NCBI GenBank assembly: GCA_938027655.1
Contig: CALJAP010000043.1
Span: 1-36,607, forward strand
Length of the DNA: 36,607 bases
DNA from: an uncultured bacterium
Lineage (GTDB): Bacteria > Armatimonadota > HRBIN16
Direction: 5' to 3'
The notes under the pieces were generated by a model, which saw only the letters and a list, made by a program, of their open reading frames with translations, had not been told where the DNA came from and ran no database searches. Position numbers and translations under genes: made by a program. The stretch's first letter is position 1; each line of letters starts with the position of its first letter. Shown piece by piece: positions 27,010 to 34,943 of this stretch.

Positions 27010-27131
27010 GCCGTCTGCGCCCCGATCGCATCGGGGCTGAAATATCGGGGGAAGTCCGGTGAGAATCCGGCGCAGGCCCGCTGCGGTGTGTCTCCCACAC
27101 GGGGAGATAAGCCCGAATGCCCGGCGACGGC
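27010..27131 (+). ncRNA. Cobalamin (adenosylcobalamin/B12) riboswitch aptamer
   Basis: GGGGAAGTCCGGTGAGAATCCGGCGCAGGCCCGCTGCGGTG matches the B12-box core (GGGAA..CCGGUG..AAUCCGG.GC.G.CCCGC..C.GU), followed by AAGCCCGAATGCCCGGCGACGGC. P1 closes GCCGTC (27010-27015) / GACGGC (27126-27131). Confidence 0.9.
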
Positions 27132-27216
27132 TGGTCACGCCCTGCACATTTGCAGGGCACCCCTTCGCGGAGGGAGGGGGGACGTGACCCGAAGGTGAAT
27201 CGGGCGCGTTTCAACC

Positions 27217-27250
27217 AAACCTGGTGCGAAAGGGCATCAGGTTTTTTATT
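27217..27250 (+). terminator. Intrinsic terminator downstream of the riboswitch
   Basis: AAACCTGGTGC (27217-27227) GAAAGG GCATCAGGTTT (27234-27244), 11-bp stem with one G-U, followed by U-rich TTTATT. Confidence 0.8.
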
Positions 27251-27330
27251 GACGCGCCGAAAGCACACACCGCTTCCGACGTTCCCCTCCGCGCGTCGTG
27301 AGCGGTGAATTTTTTGGCAAGGAGGGAAGT

Positions 27331-28080
27331 ATGTTCCGTCAACGCAACGCTTTTACGCTGATTGAGCTGCTGGTGGTTATTGCGATTATCGCGATACTGG
27401 CAGCGATTCTCTTCCCTGTCTTCGCGCAGGCGCGCGAGAAAGCCCGTCAGGCGAGCTGCCAGAGCAACCTGAAGCAGCTAGGACTGGCAACGCTGATGTA
27501 CCTCCAGGATTACGACGAGACCTACCCCGTTGCCCAGTACGCCTACAGTGGTTCTTTGCGACAGTGCTGGTTCGGCAAGGAAACGCAGACAAGCGTGTGG
27601 GACAAAACAGGGAGCCTGCTCTACCCCTACATGAAAAACGGGCAGATTCAGCGCTGTCCCAGCTGGGGCGGGCGCACCCGCTTTGGCGACGGTAACGGCT
27701 ACGGCTACAACTGGGGTTATATCGGCTCGGACATCTACATCACCTTCGACTGGAGCACCTGGCCCAATCTGCGCAACCCTGCCTCCGAATCCGCGCTCTC
27801 ACGTCCTGCGGAAAAGGTAATGTTCGCCGACAGCGGTTTCTACAATGTGCCCTGGTACGGCGGCGACGGCACCATGTGGGAAACACCCTACATTGACCCG
27901 CCATCCATGTGGTGGGGTAACCCCACGGTGGATTTCCGTCACATCGATAACCGTAAGGATGTGGACAATGGCAATCGGGTGGTAAAACATCGCGGGTTCG
28001 CGAACATCGTCTTCTGCGACGGGCACGTGAAGCCTATGAGCCAGACGCAGATGACCGACGCTCACTTCACCCGCGATTGA
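27331..28080 (+). CDS. Prepilin-type / H-X9-DG domain secreted protein
   Basis: [64 protein letters not shown]-terminal [13 protein letters not shown] = H-X9-DG; SD AAGGAGG. Confidence 0.95.
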   Translation: MFRQRNAFTLIELLVVIAIIAILAAILFPVFAQAREKARQASCQSNLKQLGLATLMYLQDYDETYPVAQYAYSGSLRQCWFGKETQTSVWDKTGSLLYPYMKNGQIQRCPSWGGRTRFGDGNGYGYNWGYIGSDIYITFDWSTWPNLRNPASESALSRPAEKVMFADSGFYNVPWYGGDGTMWETPYIDPPSMWWGNPTVDFRHIDNRKDVDNGNRVVKHRGFANIVFCDGHVKPMSQTQMTDAHFTRD

Positions 28081-28123
28081 GTCTTTTGAGTTCCTCCTGC
28101 ATATAGTGCGTTGAAATGTCGTA

Positions 28124-28151
28124 CCCCCTTCCACAGAAGGGGGCTTTTTTT
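28124..28151 (+). terminator. Intrinsic terminator of the prepilin gene
   Basis: CCCCCTTC-CACA-GAAGGGGG followed by CTTTTTTT. Confidence 0.9.
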
Positions 28152-28152
28152 A

Positions 28153-28908
28153 TCACATACCCTGCTTTGCGGGTGGGCGATACTGCCCGGTGGGATGCAC
28201 CTCAGCAGTCGCTCCTGCCTCACGCAGCATCCGGCGATAGGAATCCGCCTTACGTCGGGGCAGGTCTACCAGAATCACCATCGGCAGGTCTTTTAGAATG
28301 CCCCGACAGTGGTCGCGTGGCGCCGACAAGATGGCGCAAAGTATCTCCAGAACCTCTTCCGTGTTGTGTCCGGCATCTACCAGCACAAGGTCATAAGTGG
28401 TGTACTCCAAGCTCTCCTCCGCGCCCCCGACAGGCGCCGCTGCCACACCGGGCCTCGCGGGCTTCAGGTCGTTCTGACCGTTGCAGTTATCGCAGATGAA
28501 CATCTTCGCACGAGGCGACACTTTCTGCGGCGTTCCGCAGTGCCGGCACACCAGCACCAGTGGAGGCACTACCTGTCCTCCCTCTATTGCCACTATCCTG
28601 TGGCAGTGCTCACAGGAGTAGTCCTCTGTCGGTGGAGCAAGGAATAACGTCGGCTGCTCGCAGTAGGGGCATATCGCCCGATAGGAGGGCAGGTTGTTCA
28701 GCTGCATATACTGCCACCCACCATATCCGGCAATGCCCACGCCCGCGATGGTCACAATCACCCCGATGATAAACGGCATCCACGCGGCAATGGTGGACAG
28801 ATATAGCAGAAACAGCCCGACAAAGAGCACCACAATCCCCACGATAACGATGGGGATAATGCGCTGCAACTCCGCCTCGATCACTTCAGCACGGGTCGGC
28901 TGTGCCAT
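28153..28908 (-). CDS. Membrane protein with zinc ribbons and C-terminal ribosomal L7/L12-CTD/ClpS-like domain
   Basis: Two TM helices, CPYC...CEHC, CRHC...CDNC pairs, then YDLVLVDAGHNTEEVLEILCAILSAPRDHCRGILKDLPMVILVDLPRRKADSYRRMLREAGATAEV. Confidence 0.75.
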   Translation of the reverse strand: MAQPTRAEVIEAELQRIIPIVIVGIVVLFVGLFLLYLSTIAAWMPFIIGVIVTIAGVGIAGYGGWQYMQLNNLPSYRAICPYCEQPTLFLAPPTEDYSCEHCHRIVAIEGGQVVPPLVLVCRHCGTPQKVSPRAKMFICDNCNGQNDLKPARPGVAAAPVGGAEESLEYTTYDLVLVDAGHNTEEVLEILCAILSAPRDHCRGILKDLPMVILVDLPRRKADSYRRMLREAGATAEVHPTGQYRPPAKQGM

Positions 28909-28977
28909 GGCTGGACCCCCTTGAACGGATTATGCGTGTTTAAGATAACACGCTAACGGCGAAAAGTCAACTACAAC

Positions 28978-29006
28978 CAAAAAAAGACGCTGGGTTTTCC
29001 AGCGTC
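28978..29006 (-). terminator. Intrinsic terminator of the DUF4097 gene
   Basis: Minus strand GACGCTGG-AAAAC-CCAGCGTC followed by TTTTTTTGG. Confidence 0.85.
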
Positions 29007-29047
29007 CAAGGTCAGGGGGTATATTGCTGTTCTGTTGCGATAAAGGC

Positions 29048-30220
29048 TCAGACCGCGCGCAGTATCACATCGCCGCGAATGGTGCGGGCTAACAGCGTGC
29101 CAGCCTCCGCACCTGTGCCGAATGTGCCCTCCCATTCACCGCGTTCGTTTCGTGTCAGTGTGATGCCAAGCTGGTTCTGCACCTCCCCATCGGTGGAGAT
29201 GACTCGCACGGTACAGTACGAACCCTGCGGCAGGCTCACCGCCACGTCGCCGCTGGCGGTCTGCAGATGCGCCTCGCCGCTGAAAGGCTGCCTGAACTCC
29301 AGACGAATATCACCGCTGGCGGAGGTGAACGAAACCCGTTTTGCGCTCAGCTGCTGCGCAACGATATCGCCACTGGCTGTGCGCGCCCGCAGCTCTTCCC
29401 CGCTGGTGCATGAATCGCACCGGATGTCGCCGCTTTGTGTTTGCACGTCGATATTGTCGGCTTCGGCTCGCTCCAGCACGATGTCGCCGCTGGCGGAGAT
29501 AAGGCGCACCGTGTCGGTTGCCTCCCGCACGGTGATGTCGCCGCTCGCGCTTTCCACGCTGACCGCCGCCCGCGTGCCCTCCACGGTCACGTCGCCCGCT
29601 GTGGATTGAATCTCCACCGAGATGCCCGTCGGCACGGTAATATCCACGTCGGCGGAGGCGAATTTGCCCGCCCGCGCTACGCGCACGAAGACCACGTCGC
29701 CGCGCTGTTCGATCACCGGCGCCCATGCGCCTGCGCCCTGTTCGGCTTGTTCAGGACTCTCAGCGCGGATAGCACCCTCGGCGTGCACGCGCATTTGGGT
29801 GGTGCCCTCCTGTCCACGCACGCGCACGTCACCCAGCACGTTCTGCACAATCAGGCGTGCGCTCGCGGGAATGTCTATTGTCTGGTCAAACTCCACATCC
29901 TGCACCGTGCCCAGTCGCAAGTCGATATCCCAGCGTCCCATGCCGCGAAAGGCGCGTTGAGCCTCTTCCCAGCCGCGGCGGGTCTGTTCGCGGATTTCCT
30001 CGCTGATACGCTTCCATTCGTGCTGAATACGCCGCCAATCCACGCCTTGGAAGGCTTTGCGCAGCTGCTCCATCGCCTCTTCGAAAGCGGTCTCTTCCTT
30101 CCGTTTGCCCCTCTCCTCGCCCGGTCTTGCCATCAACGCCTCGATGAGCATCTGCGCCTGTTCAGGGGTCAACTTGCCTTCGCGCACCATGCGCAAGATT
30201 CTCTGCAGTTCCTCGTTCAT
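29048..30220 (-). CDS. DUF4097-type beta-repeat protein with N-terminal SHOCT-like helix
   Basis: N-term MNEELQRILRMVREGKLTPEQAQMLIEAL; repeated SASGDI-type ~20-aa beta repeats (VESASGDITV, LISASGDIVL, VQTQSGDIRC, TASGDIV, TSASGDIRL, TASGDVAV). Confidence 0.88.
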   Translation of the reverse strand: MNEELQRILRMVREGKLTPEQAQMLIEALMARPGEERGKRKEETAFEEAMEQLRKAFQGVDWRRIQHEWKRISEEIREQTRRGWEEAQRAFRGMGRWDIDLRLGTVQDVEFDQTIDIPASARLIVQNVLGDVRVRGQEGTTQMRVHAEGAIRAESPEQAEQGAGAWAPVIEQRGDVVFVRVARAGKFASADVDITVPTGISVEIQSTAGDVTVEGTRAAVSVESASGDITVREATDTVRLISASGDIVLERAEADNIDVQTQSGDIRCDSCTSGEELRARTASGDIVAQQLSAKRVSFTSASGDIRLEFRQPFSGEAHLQTASGDVAVSLPQGSYCTVRVISTDGEVQNQLGITLTRNERGEWEGTFGTGAEAGTLLARTIRGDVILRAV

Positions 30221-30232
30221 GGGATACACCTC

Positions 30233-30628
30233 CTACTGCAACAACCGACGCAGCTCTTCCGCCGCCTCTTCTGCGGTGATGTCGCCGCGCTCCAGCGCAT
30301 CCAGAATCGCCTTCCGGCGTTCCTGCACATCCATCCCCTCAGCCCGCTCTTCGCCGACCGCCGACAGCCCAAGCGCCTGCAACAGCGACTCCAGCCGCGC
30401 TTTCACCGTCGGGTAGGAGATGTTCAGTTCGCGCTCCACGCAGTTATACACACCGCGACAGCGCAGAAACACCTCCAGAAACTGCCGTTGCTCCGCATCC
30501 AGACCGCAGTACCGGCAGGTGGATGCTGAGAACTGACCACGCAGCTGCGTGCCACAGCTTTCGCACACCACTTCCCGAATTTGCAGACTGCCGTTGCATA
30601 CCGGACATCTCGCAGGAACGGAGTACAT
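30233..30628 (-). CDS. DUF2089 family zinc-ribbon/HTH-like regulator
   Basis: MYSVPARCPVCNGSLQIREVVCESCGTQLRG...CRYCGLDAEQRQFLEVFLRCRGVYNCVERELNISYPTVKARLESLLQALGL. Confidence 0.9.
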   Translation of the reverse strand: MYSVPARCPVCNGSLQIREVVCESCGTQLRGQFSASTCRYCGLDAEQRQFLEVFLRCRGVYNCVERELNISYPTVKARLESLLQALGLSAVGEERAEGMDVQERRKAILDALERGDITAEEAAEELRRLLQ

Positions 30629-30651
30629 CGTTATCACCTCCACTGTTTAAG

Positions 30652-30680
30652 ATTATACATGAGTGTATTCAAAAAATCAA
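30652..30680 (-). promoter_or_regulatory. Predicted promoter for the DUF2089-DUF4097 operon
   Basis: Minus strand TTGATT - 17 nt - TATAAT (-10 = 30652-30657, -35 = 30675-30680). Confidence 0.75.
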
Positions 30681-30857
30681 GAGATTTTGATAGAATTTTG
30701 AAGATTTCTTGAAAATTCTCAAATACCGTAACAGGAACCGAGAAACCTTCACAGGGAACGGCTTTAGCCGCGTGTGCCGCGTTGAAATCTTCATGCGCAC
30801 CCACTTCGCATGTAACAGGTATCGGGTATACTGGTACGTGGTTTGGACATCGCTTCT

Positions 30858-31622
30858 ATGCAAAACGCCGTCCGAGAGCAGAAACATATCCTGCTTGGGT
30901 TTTGTCTACTCGTAGCACTGGTAATTAGCGGCTGTGGTATCAACCCGCGCCGACTGGTGGAGAAGCGCGTGGAAGCACAGCTGCCTCGTCTCATCGGTCC
31001 GGCAAAGCGTTACCGCGCAACTCTTTTGGGGAGGCACGAGCGCATGTTTCAGGGAAAGGTGAAGGCGGCGCGACTTGTAGGCGAGGGGGTGGAGATTCAA
31101 CCGGGGCTTATCCTGCGGGAGCTGGTAGTAGAGCTGGAGGAGGTGGAGTACCGTCAGGGGTCGCCTCTTAAAGCGAAGCACGGCTCTTTCCATGCGGTAC
31201 TGGGCGATGAAGTGCTACAATCCTACCTGAGTGACCTGTTACCGCCCGTTCGCTCGCCGTGGAACGTAGTGGTCTCTCGTCTGGATAACCTGCGCGTCCG
31301 CAGCCGCGCGGGTGAGGTGAGGCTGTCTATCGACGTATATACTCGTCTGGGCGTGAAGTTATCCGGTGAGGTGAGTGGCGCACTTCGCCTGAAAGAGGGT
31401 ACGCAGATATGGTTTGAAGCCTCTGAGGTCAAGGTGGTGGGGCTTTCCGTGCCCGAGAAGGTACGCGAGCTGCTCTCGGACCTGTTCCTGAATCGCCCGC
31501 TGATAGACCTCTCTGGCATCAAGGCGCCTGTTCGTATCGAGCGGGTGGCGATAGGGGAGGGAATGTTGATGTTTGAGGGGCCGGTTCTGGTGGAGAAGCT
31601 GGCGGAGCTGACGTCGGGTTAA
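30858..31622 (+). CDS. DUF2993/LmeA-like lipoprotein
   Basis: Lipobox-like LVALVISGCG; INPRRLVEKRVEAQLPRLIGPAKRYRATLLG...GKVKAARLVGEGVEIQPGLILRELVVELEEV. Confidence 0.7.
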   Translation: MQNAVREQKHILLGFCLLVALVISGCGINPRRLVEKRVEAQLPRLIGPAKRYRATLLGRHERMFQGKVKAARLVGEGVEIQPGLILRELVVELEEVEYRQGSPLKAKHGSFHAVLGDEVLQSYLSDLLPPVRSPWNVVVSRLDNLRVRSRAGEVRLSIDVYTRLGVKLSGEVSGALRLKEGTQIWFEASEVKVVGLSVPEKVRELLSDLFLNRPLIDLSGIKAPVRIERVAIGEGMLMFEGPVLVEKLAELTSG

Positions 31623-32362
31623 TCAGAACGTACCGGGTCGCGCTGTTGACGGGATGCCCAGTGTTGTAGTAGACGCGCGAACTGGATTTTCTCCATGCGG
31701 TTCATCTCGGTGAAACGTATGCCGATTTCCCATCCGCTGTCGTTGAGCAGTTTGCTGGTTCTGACTATCTCCGCGACTGCGCGCACCGCCTGCTGGCTGT
31801 TAGGCGAGATAAAAACCACTTCCAGCGTGTTGGAGCGCAGAACAAACTCCTGGCACAGGTAGATGCGGGCGCCTCCCGCCGAGATGTCGCGGCACACCCC
31901 GTTTATCCATTCGGTGTCTCCAACCACGCGCACATGCACCTGCATATCGCATGGGTAACGTTCATGTTGGCGCCTTTGCTGGAAGCGGAACGAGCCGTTC
32001 ACCGATACAATAAGCTGTCCCAACGCCATGTCGCAGCGCTGGACAACCACCTCGGAGGTGTACACCCCTGTGCCCCCGCTGATGGCGATGAGCACGGTCA
32101 TGCCGGGTTTCATCGAGCCGTCACATGCCGCAGAGTTCGTCAGCTGAACCCCCAGCAGCGGACGCACCATCTGTACCAGCTTCCCGCGCAGTGTGACGGG
32201 AGCATCCCCTATCTTGAAGTGTATCTCTACCGGGTCGCCTGTCTGGAACACAGGAACATCGCCCCTGGCTTTAAATGTCGCTGTAGCAATTATCGGATTG
32301 AGAGAGAAGAAATTGCAGATTAGCGAGCGCGTTGCGTGCCCATGTCTTGTGACACATGCCAT
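31619..32362 (-). CDS. PilZ-domain (c-di-GMP binding) protein, YcgR-like
   Basis: QQRRQHERYPCDMQV (RxxxR) and RDISAGGARIYL (DxSxxG). Start uncertain; ATG 32362 would overlap the upstream gene. Confidence 0.8.
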   Translation of the reverse strand: MACVTRHGHATRSLICNFFSLNPIIATATFKARGDVPVFQTGDPVEIHFKIGDAPVTLRGKLVQMVRPLLGVQLTNSAACDGSMKPGMTVLIAISGGTGVYTSEVVVQRCDMALGQLIVSVNGSFRFQQRRQHERYPCDMQVHVRVVGDTEWINGVCRDISAGGARIYLCQEFVLRSNTLEVVFISPNSQQAVRAVAEIVRTSKLLNDSGWEIGIRFTEMNRMEKIQFARLLQHWASRQQRDPVRSD

Positions 32363-33222
32363 CTCCGCTGCGCCATCGCTTCGTGCTGCTTCTGGAGGAC
32401 AAACCGCGCTACGCGCTCGAGGTGCTCCGCGTCCAGGTGCGCAAAGGCACAGTGCAAGCGGTACTCCAGATGTCCGTCCACCACCGTTTCTGAGAGTGCT
32501 ACCACCGTCAGGCGTGTCGACTCTGGCAAGATACCGGATAGCCCCGGCGCCTCCAGACGCACTACGCTTCCCACCACAGGGGCAACCGGCACCTGCAGAC
32601 ATACGCCTCCCCCTCCGATGTCCAGCACCACCCCTGCGTATCGGCCGATGCCTTTGCCACCAACCACCTCCACTGTAGCCGGCGCGAGCACTTCTACACG
32701 CGCGAACTGCCGTCGCTGCAGCCGGTGCAACAGAGGTTGCCTGCGCAGGTTGAGGGTGCACGGCTCGTCGCTCCCGATACCCAGCACCTCGGTTTCCATC
32801 ACGTACAGGCTATCTATCGCGTTCACCGCAAGCGCAACCTGCGTGCCCGGAACGAACCGCTTGCTGTCTTCTTCGGGTACGGGCAGGTCCACTTCTACCG
32901 CGTCAGGGCGAAGATGACGCACCATCGTACGCCAGCGACGAAGGCGTTCCTCCTCGCTACCTTCCAGTAGCTGCAAGTAAGCGCACTGCCCGATGTGCAA
33001 TTCCGAAGAGGATATCAACCCCTGTCCGCGCAGAAGGCGAATGCGGTTTAGCCACCAGAGGAAGTACACGTAGCGCAAAGCAAGGATGGAGATGAGCGTG
33101 AGGCTGATAATCAGCGTGCCCGTCCATATCCACAACTGTCCGTCGGCTACCAGCGCGCGCTGCCACCATGCAGGAGGCTGATGCACCACGATGCTCTCCG
33201 CTAAAAGAACAGCCATGCGCAA
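32320..33222 (-). CDS. Membrane-anchored PilZ-domain protein
   Basis: N-terminal TM LWIWTGTLIISLTLISILALRYVYFLWWL; LQRRQFARVEV and LDIGGGGVCLQV PilZ motifs. Confidence 0.78.
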   Translation of the reverse strand: MRMAVLLAESIVVHQPPAWWQRALVADGQLWIWTGTLIISLTLISILALRYVYFLWWLNRIRLLRGQGLISSSELHIGQCAYLQLLEGSEEERLRRWRTMVRHLRPDAVEVDLPVPEEDSKRFVPGTQVALAVNAIDSLYVMETEVLGIGSDEPCTLNLRRQPLLHRLQRRQFARVEVLAPATVEVVGGKGIGRYAGVVLDIGGGGVCLQVPVAPVVGSVVRLEAPGLSGILPESTRLTVVALSETVVDGHLEYRLHCAFAHLDAEHLERVARFVLQKQHEAMAQRRWHVSQDMGTQRAR

Positions 33223-33286
33223 TCCTCTCTCTGGAAATCTTCATCAGTGGCGTTCCACACGCAGGCAGATTCGCGGTCTGGTAGAG

Positions 33287-34153
33287 CTACGAGCAAATCG
33301 GCAAAAAATGGCTCAGCAAGTAAACAACCGGTAAAGCGAACAGCAGGCTATCCAGCCGGTCCATTACCCCACCATGACCGGGAAGCAGTCCGCCGAAGTC
33401 TTTCACCTCCAGCTCGCGCTTCAGCGCGCTCTCGAACAGGTCGCCAGCTTGACCGGCACATGCCGATGCTGCTCCCAACGCCAGCGCAGAGACCGGCAAC
33501 AACCCCAGCCATGGCGCTACCAGAACAGCCGCTACCGTTGCGCCAAGCACGCCTGCGCCCGCTCCTTCCCAGCTCTTGCGGGGGCTGAGCAGGGGAGCCA
33601 TTCGCCTCTGCCCAAACTGCTTGCCCACAAAGTACGCTACCGTATCGCACACCCATACCGACACACAGGTCAACAGCACCAGCCGAACACCATCCGATAG
33701 CCATTCCCCTTGCAGGGCGCACCCCCTGCTCATTAGACGCAAATGCACCCATGTGCTCAGTAGCAGCCCGAGGTAGAGGGCGATGAGCGCGGCGGCGCCC
33801 ACGTTTCGCCACACAGATAATTGCTTGCGCCTTTCCGCTTGCCATACTTCCCACGCGAAAGCCACCAGCACCGCGCCGACAGCGGTGAGCCGCCCGGATG
33901 ACAGAAAGGATGCCTGCTGTTGCGCGTCCAGCCAGACGTCGAAAGGCAGATATACCGATAACATCGCCAGCAGGCGGTTTACCCGCACCTCCGGGTACCT
34001 TCTCTCTATCGCCGACAGCATTTCCACTGTGCCCAGCAGCGCTATCAGCATCACCAGCGCAACCCAGGTGCCCCCGGTTGGTGCCACCAGTGCGAGCAGG
34101 AACACCGGAATACCGATCAGTGCGGTCAGCACGCGCTTAGTCAGCTCCGCCAT
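33287..34153 (-). CDS. cdsA: Phosphatidate cytidylyltransferase
   Basis: SPRKSWEGAGAGVLGA...GDLFESALKRELEVKDFGGLLPGHGGVMDRLDSLLFALP. Confidence 0.95.
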   Translation of the reverse strand: MAELTKRVLTALIGIPVFLLALVAPTGGTWVALVMLIALLGTVEMLSAIERRYPEVRVNRLLAMLSVYLPFDVWLDAQQQASFLSSGRLTAVGAVLVAFAWEVWQAERRKQLSVWRNVGAAALIALYLGLLLSTWVHLRLMSRGCALQGEWLSDGVRLVLLTCVSVWVCDTVAYFVGKQFGQRRMAPLLSPRKSWEGAGAGVLGATVAAVLVAPWLGLLPVSALALGAASACAGQAGDLFESALKRELEVKDFGGLLPGHGGVMDRLDSLLFALPVVYLLSHFLPICS

Positions 34154-34943
34154 CGGCAAGCCTCCGTGCGTACTCGTACTCCTGCGGCGTGTCGATATCG
34201 TAAGCCAGCTCCGGCTCGCTTTCTACCGCCCGACAGCGCATCCCCAGCAGCTGCTCCGCACGACGTTCCACATCCGCTACTGTCAGCTGACGAGTAACGT
34301 ATCTCCAGAGCACGCGGAAGCCCGCCAGCAGTGCCAGCCGCCAGAGGCTCTTCCGCCGTTGCGCCACCCGGCGTATCCACTCTGCACGCTCCAGCAGGGA
34401 AGCAGGTTGCATCATCACCGCGCATCCTGCCACGAACTCGCCATCCTTCAGGCGGGCGTAGGTGCTGGGGGAGTTGGGGAAACGCGCGTCAAATGCCTCA
34501 CGCCGCACTATCGCGTAGCAAAGCTGGGCATCCGGCGGACAGGCATCGATGAAACGATTGATTGCCCCTGCGGTCACAAAGGGCAGGTCGGAGGTAATAT
34601 ACAGCACTCTGGGATAGTGCGCTACCGCCTGTAAGCCGGCGATGAGGTTTTCATGCGCTTCTAACTTCTCCGGTATCAACCTCTCTCCGGCTCTGTCTAC
34701 CCAGTAGCGCAAAAACGGACTGCCAACCACCACCACCTCGTATACTCTATCGGTATGCCATATCGCGTCCAGCACCGTCTCCAATAGAGTGCGTTCCCTC
34801 ACCTTGAGCAATGCTTTAATCTCGTGATAGTCGTATGGATACTCCTCGTAGGGAGCATATTCCAGCGATGTGGCAGCGAATGAGAAGTCCGCCCAGCCGA
34901 TACGCCCTCCCGCCGTGACAACCGCAGCCAGCTCTTCCCTCAC
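34137..34943 (-). CDS. MobA-like NTP transferase domain protein
   Basis: ELAAVVTAGGRIG N-terminus; VLYITSDLPFVTAGAINRFID; YDIDTPQEYEYARR. Confidence 0.8.
   Translation of the reverse strand: MREELAAVVTAGGRIGWADFSFAATSLEYAPYEEYPYDYHEIKALLKVRERTLLETVLDAIWHTDRVYEVVVVGSPFLRYWVDRAGERLIPEKLEAHENLIAGLQAVAHYPRVLYITSDLPFVTAGAINRFIDACPPDAQLCYAIVRREAFDARFPNSPSTYARLKDGEFVAGCAVMMQPASLLERAEWIRRVAQRRKSLWRLALLAGFRVLWRYVTRQLTVADVERRAEQLLGMRCRAVESEPELAYDIDTPQEYEYARRLADGGAD

Noticed and set aside
27010-27258. Structured leader considered as RNase P RNA, tmRNA or another large ncRNA
   Set aside because: Core matches the cobalamin-riboswitch consensus; lacks RNase P (GAGGAAAGUC/ACAGAA) and tmRNA (Ala acceptor, tag ORF) hallmarks.
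29435-30529. 364-aa plus-strand ORF opposite DUF4097/DUF2089
   Set aside because: Mirror ORF produced by the repetitive DUF4097 coding sequence; His/Leu/Arg-biased, no domain.
31619-32761. Full 380-aa extension of the second PilZ ORF
   Set aside because: The N-terminal 130 aa are read antiparallel-in-frame through the upstream PilZ gene and are low-complexity Gly/Arg/Ala; start placed near 32362.
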